This document shows, in pieces, positions 60,510 through 64,000 of a DNA stretch of 64,000 bases (the first letter of the stretch is position 1; each line of letters begins with the position of its first letter). A program made the translations under genes and the position numbers. The stretch is from contig JAWKHI010000042.1 of the NCBI GenBank assembly GCA_041394885.1, forward strand, positions 1 to 64,000. Reading direction: 5' to 3'. Source of the DNA: DSOI01 sp041394885. Lineage in GTDB: Bacteria > Acidobacteriota > Terriglobia > Bryobacterales > Bryobacteraceae. A model generated the notes under the pieces. That model did not search any database. It was not told the origin of the DNA and saw only the letters and a list, made by a program, of their open reading frames with translations.

Positions 60510-63491
60510 TTACCGAACCGCGACGGTGAGACCGGTCTGGCTCGCCACACCTCGGATCCGAACCACCACCGGATGATTCCCTGCCCCGAGGCTTTCGGGA
60601 ACCTTGGCATTGAGTTGGAACAGCCCCGCCACCTGACCGGGCGCGGCGCCTGCGTACAGGACGTCCGCCGTCTCGCCGCCGATGGTGACGGCCACATCGC
60701 CGGTGATGCGCGGGACGACCTGGGTCGCCAGCCGGCCGTCGACGCCGGGCGGATCGGTCTGCCCTTCTCCGGTCCCGAACAGTTGCACCACGGAACCCTT
60801 CGCGGCGGGGTTGGCGGCGCTGTTGAACGAGAAATCCTGATTGAGGATGGCGCCGGGTCCGCGGCCGGACGAGTTGGCCGAGAATAGCGCCGGCTTCACA
60901 GGAAGCACGGGGACCGTCAACGAGACGGACCGGTTGTTGGCGAACTCGGCTGTCACCACGGTGGACCCGCGGCCAGCTACCGCGTAGGGGACGATCACAC
61001 TGGTTTGCGCCGCCGACGCGTACACCACCGGCGCGGGCACGCCGTCAAACAGCACGCGTGTGGAGGCGAGCGAATTCGCGACCCTGCCATTGGCGTCCAG
61101 GGTGAGCGTCCGCAATTGTGTGGGCCCGATGTTGACCCCGGTGAGAACGACGATCTCGCCCGGCACCACGCCGGCGCCGGCGTAACTGGCCGCGCTCACG
61201 ATTCCGCTGATCGAGACCGGTGAGGACGCTGCGTTCTCGCCCATCCGGACCAGGAATGCGTCGCCAGTGGGCAGGAACTGTTCCGGCCCGCCGCCATAGT
61301 TGGCCTGGAGCGCACCGGGCGTGGCGGGAAAATCGAGGGAGGAGGTTCCGCCGGTGATGGAAATGGCTCCGCGCGAATCCACGCCAAGACCCATCGCCCA
61401 ATCATTGCCGGATCCGCCGATGTAGGTGGAGAAAGGCAGAGCATCGCCGTTGGCGGTGAGTTTGGAAAGGAACGCGTCGCCTGTGACGTAGTGGATGTTG
61501 GTGTCGCGTTGGCCGCCGAAGGTGCGCTGGGTAGCGTCGGTGGAGATCGGAAAATCGGTGGACATGGTATTGCCGGCGACGAGGATGGCGCCGGTGGGAT
61601 CGAGCGCCAGGGCGAGGATGCGGTCGTCGTTGGCGCCGCCGAGGTAGGTGGAAAAGACGGCGCGGGCGCCGGTGGGATCGATCTTGGTGACGAAGCCGTC
61701 GCCGCCGACGAACAGGGCGTCAAACACGGCGGCTCCCTTGTAGGTCCGCTGGTAGGCGTTGCTCGACACGGGGAAGTTGGGGGAAAGAGTGCTGCCGGCC
61801 ACATACGCGTTTCCGGCCGCATCCACCTGGATGGCGAAGGCGACGTCATCGCGGTTCCCGCCGAGCAGCGTTCCATAACGAAGGCTCCCGCCATCGGCGG
61901 CCAGCTTCACTATGAACGCGTCGCCGAGTTGGACGGTGCCTTGTCCGCCGGAGCCGCCGGGCGCGGTCTGCATTGCGCCGGTGGTGGTGGGAAACCCGAA
62001 CGTGCTATTGGTGCTGCCCGCGACGAAAGCTTCTCCGGCGGGGTTGACGGCGATGGCGTAGCCGGCTTCGTCGCCGCTCGATCCAAGGAAGGTGGAGTAG
62101 ACGAGCTTGGACCCGTCGGGACTGATCTTCGAGACAAAGGCATCGCCCTCCTTCACGAAGATGACTCTGCCCGAGCCTCCCCGGTATGTGCGCTGAAGCG
62201 CGCTATCGGAGACAGGAAAATTCGAGGAACTGGTTATGCCGGTGACGTAGGCGTTGCCCTCGCCATCCACGGCGACGGCGCTGCAAGCGTCCTGGAGGCG
62301 GCCGCCGAGCAGGGTGGAATAGACGAGCGCGCTGCCAGAAGCATTGAGTTTGGCGACGAAACAGTCCGACATCCCGGGCGTGCTGTCGGACCGGTTCGTC
62401 TTCTGGAACGCCCCATCGGTGACAGGGAAGTCCGGACTATCGGTTCCGCCGGCGACATAAACACTTCCGGCGGCGTCGACGGCGATGCCGAGCGCGCCAT
62501 CGGTTTCCACGCCGCCGATGTGGGTGGAGTAGACCATGGCGTTACCGGCCGCGTTGATCTTGGTGATGATGACGTTGCCACGCTCGGCGATGGTGAATGG
62601 CGAGCGGTAAGCCCCGGGAGTCACGGGATATTGCGTATCGAAGGTGGCGCCGGTCATGTAGGTGTTGCCGGAAGAGTCAACGGCAAGGCGCGTTCCGATA
62701 TCGGGATTGTTGCGCCCGAGAAAGCTCGAGAATGTGATGACGGGGTCGATGACGAGTTCCCGTTTCGGATCGTAGACGCCCACTTCAAAGCGGAGCGATC
62801 CATTCTCAGCAGGGCGGTAGGCGGCCTCAACGCGCACCAGTTCGCGCCCGTTGCGCTGATAGACGACGGGCTTTTGCCAGCGAACTTCGCGGCCGCCGGT
62901 CTCGAGCACGATCGATCCGTCGGTGTCGATGCGCCGGCGCTCGTCCCCGGAAAACTGCATCCGGATGCGGTAGGGATCGGCGCCGGGCTTCACGATAAAG
63001 TCGTGCTCGAGGCGCCCGGAGTTGCCGTAGTAGACGATGTCGATTCCGGGATAGACGTCCCGATAGCGGATGCGTCGAAAGGTGGGGATATCGGAAAGCC
63101 ATCGATCCGGATCGGAGCCGTAGAAGTAATTCACTCGCCCCGGCGCGGCGTCCTCGGCCACGGGTGCGGGTTTCGTTTTTGCGCCGCCCAGCGACATCCG
63201 GATCACGCCGGCGGAGGTGCCGCCGGGTTGGCGGAGATCGAGTGAGGCGGTTGCGTCCCGCAGAAAGACCACCGATCCGCTGGCTCTGGTGAGGAACTGC
63301 TGGGAAGGATCCGCCTGCCCGACGTTCGGTTCGAACAACAAGTCGGTGCGGTCGTTGAAGATAATACTCAGCAACAAGAGGCAGCAGTCTTCACAGCACT
63401 TTTGAATCGAGCCCCCACCGCTGCCGACAATCATCGCGCCGGCGATGAGGCATACCAGGAGTGAAGCGCGGCAGCAAAGGAATCGGATCAT
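60510..63491 (-). CDS. Secreted SBBP beta-propeller protein with Solibacter-type C-terminal domain
   Basis: 993 residues from the ATG at 63491, after GAGGAG. Unusual Cys-rich N-terminus (MIRFLCCRASLLVCLIAGAM ... KCCEDCCLLLL). Then FEPNVGQADPSQQFLTRASG and IDIVYYGNSGRLEHDFIVKP, the N-terminal domain usual in SBBP proteins (about 45-260). Residues 265-730 are about eight to ten SBBP repeats of the type AFVSKISPDGSKLVYSTFLG / GIAVDAAGSVYVAGGTDSPD. The last 230 residues (GIVSAASYAGAGVVPGEIVV, FQLNAKVPESLGAGNHPVVV, RIRGVASQTGLTVAV) are the Solibacter-type C-terminal domain (TIGR03437-like). The protein is likely extracellular or surface bound. The terminator at 60422-60455 separates it from the convergent OmpA-like gene. 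Confidence 0.9.
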   Translation of the reverse strand: MIRFLCCRASLLVCLIAGAMIVGSGGGSIQKCCEDCCLLLLSIIFNDRTDLLFEPNVGQADPSQQFLTRASGSVVFLRDATASLDLRQPGGTSAGVIRMSLGGAKTKPAPVAEDAAPGRVNYFYGSDPDRWLSDIPTFRRIRYRDVYPGIDIVYYGNSGRLEHDFIVKPGADPYRIRMQFSGDERRRIDTDGSIVLETGGREVRWQKPVVYQRNGRELVRVEAAYRPAENGSLRFEVGVYDPKRELVIDPVITFSSFLGRNNPDIGTRLAVDSSGNTYMTGATFDTQYPVTPGAYRSPFTIAERGNVIITKINAAGNAMVYSTHIGGVETDGALGIAVDAAGSVYVAGGTDSPDFPVTDGAFQKTNRSDSTPGMSDCFVAKLNASGSALVYSTLLGGRLQDACSAVAVDGEGNAYVTGITSSSNFPVSDSALQRTYRGGSGRVIFVKEGDAFVSKISPDGSKLVYSTFLGSSGDEAGYAIAVNPAGEAFVAGSTNSTFGFPTTTGAMQTAPGGSGGQGTVQLGDAFIVKLAADGGSLRYGTLLGGNRDDVAFAIQVDAAGNAYVAGSTLSPNFPVSSNAYQRTYKGAAVFDALFVGGDGFVTKIDPTGARAVFSTYLGGANDDRILALALDPTGAILVAGNTMSTDFPISTDATQRTFGGQRDTNIHYVTGDAFLSKLTANGDALPFSTYIGGSGNDWAMGLGVDSRGAISITGGTSSLDFPATPGALQANYGGGPEQFLPTGDAFLVRMGENAASSPVSISGIVSAASYAGAGVVPGEIVVLTGVNIGPTQLRTLTLDANGRVANSLASTRVLFDGVPAPVVYASAAQTSVIVPYAVAGRGSTVVTAEFANNRSVSLTVPVLPVKPALFSANSSGRGPGAILNQDFSFNSAANPAAKGSVVQLFGTGEGQTDPPGVDGRLATQVVPRITGDVAVTIGGETADVLYAGAAPGQVAGLFQLNAKVPESLGAGNHPVVVRIRGVASQTGLTVAVR

Positions 63492-63531
63492 CTGCAAAGT
63501 CTCCTCTGTGGATGTCTTTTTCCAGACTCTA

Positions 63532-64000
63532 TCACGCGCGCCGCGACCAGTAAAGGGCGGCGAATGACGCGACTACGAGAAACATGCCGGCCCATTGGTC
63601 GACGCTCACCGCGAAGTACAGCGGCGGGTCCACGTGGAGGCGGTCCAGCGCAATGCGGAACGAACCGTAGACCAGGAGCAGAACGCCGAACAGCGGCCAA
63701 TCGCGGGACAGGCGCGAGCCGGCAACCAGAAGCACGACGATCAACAGGGCCATAAAAAACACCTCGAGGAGTCCGAGGTCGAGACGCGGCCCGTCGGGGT
63801 AGGCGACCGCGAGTGGACTGGTAGAGCGAATGCCGGGATGGTCGTGAACAACGGCACAGCCGCTGCGGCCGAAGATCCACCCGAAGGGAAACGCGTAGGC
63901 GGCGGCGTTGAGGTAGGCGAGCGCGTCACGAAGGCTCAGCCGCTGCCAGCGCAGGAAAGCCGCGGCGCCGGCAATGGCGCCCAGAATGCCGCCGAACGAA
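63532..64000 (-). CDS. Lgt-like (prolipoprotein diacylglyceryl transferase family) protein, C-terminal part
   Basis: The gene runs off the right edge; 155 codons to the stop are visible. The frame reads SFGGILGAIAGAAAFLRWQR, AFPFGWIFGRSGCAVVHDHP and VYGSFRIALDRLHVDPP, with four hydrophobic helices. FGGILG and GRSGC occupy the positions of the Lgt motifs FHGGLLG and GRxGN. The essential His and Asn of E. coli Lgt are not at their usual places, so this may be a divergent acidobacterial Lgt or a paralogue. It is 40 bp upstream of the SBBP gene on the same strand. Confidence 0.65.
   Translation of the reverse strand, partial: SFGGILGAIAGAAAFLRWQRLSLRDALAYLNAAAYAFPFGWIFGRSGCAVVHDHPGIRSTSPLAVAYPDGPRLDLGLLEVFFMALLIVVLLVAGSRLSRDWPLFGVLLLVYGSFRIALDRLHVDPPLYFAVSVDQWAGMFLVVASFAALYWSRRA

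Overview
The window is high-GC DNA that most likely comes from an acidobacterium of the Solibacteres/Bryobacterales group. The best markers are a beta-propeller (SBBP) protein ending in the Solibacter-type C-terminal domain (60510-63491), an acidobacterial VWFA-related protein (50265-51347), a CcmH with a CC motif in place of CxxC, and several families commonly abundant in that group (DUF2961, ThuA, Gfo/Idh, Tat-exported sulfatase). No tRNA, rRNA, CRISPR array, integrase or transposase was seen.

Region 1 (1-22.7 kb) is an energy-metabolism and stress region. A long, tightly overlapping minus-strand operon encodes a YwaF-like membrane protein, an acetyl-CoA synthetase-like ligase, pyruvate dehydrogenase-type E1 alpha, E1 beta and E2, an acyl carrier protein, then a tetraheme cytochrome c, a Tat-exported 4x[4Fe-4S] protein and an NrfD quinone-interacting subunit, and finally the start of a DUF2339-like protein. 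Next to it lie a tandem universal stress protein, a ribosome hibernation factor fused to a cold-shock domain, a FecR-type lipoprotein, CcmH, an intact and a decayed ZIP transporter, a sulfide:quinone reductase-like flavoprotein with a 45-residue companion, a triple-BON protein, and a minus-strand operon of PEBP protein, PEP synthase and cyclopropane fatty-acid synthase. The set resembles the low-oxygen/energy-starvation regulons of other bacteria.

Region 2 (22.7-42.2 kb) looks like carbohydrate and sugar-acid catabolism: GH172 (DUF2961), an enolase-superfamily dehydratase, ThuA, a Gfo/Idh oxidoreductase, two large alpha/beta hydrolases, a sulfatase, an ACS-family MFS transporter, a PfkB kinase, an SDR, a DUF1537 acid-sugar kinase and a PdxA2-type dehydrogenase. 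Palindromic, REP-like repeats lie in the 3' flank of two genes (16793-16948 and 27429-27983). Several divergent pairs here are only 14-31 bp apart and have -10 hexamers very close to the start codon.

Region 3 (42.2-64 kb) is mostly envelope and extracytoplasmic: two M16-fold proteins that have both lost the zinc motif, a LolA-like protein, a 1122-residue exported protein paired with a VWA protein, a 4-bp-overlapping AAA ATPase/TPR pair that looks like a split STAND-type signalling or conflict system, a third zinc-less M16 protein, a TPR-zinc ribbon-receiver protein, a giant OmpA/coiled-coil/collagen-like/Ig-like protein, the SBBP protein, and the end of an Lgt-like gene.

Two genes carry probable frameshifts that should be checked against reads: the YwaF-like gene near 8.5 kb and the hydrolase 3' end near 28.1 kb.
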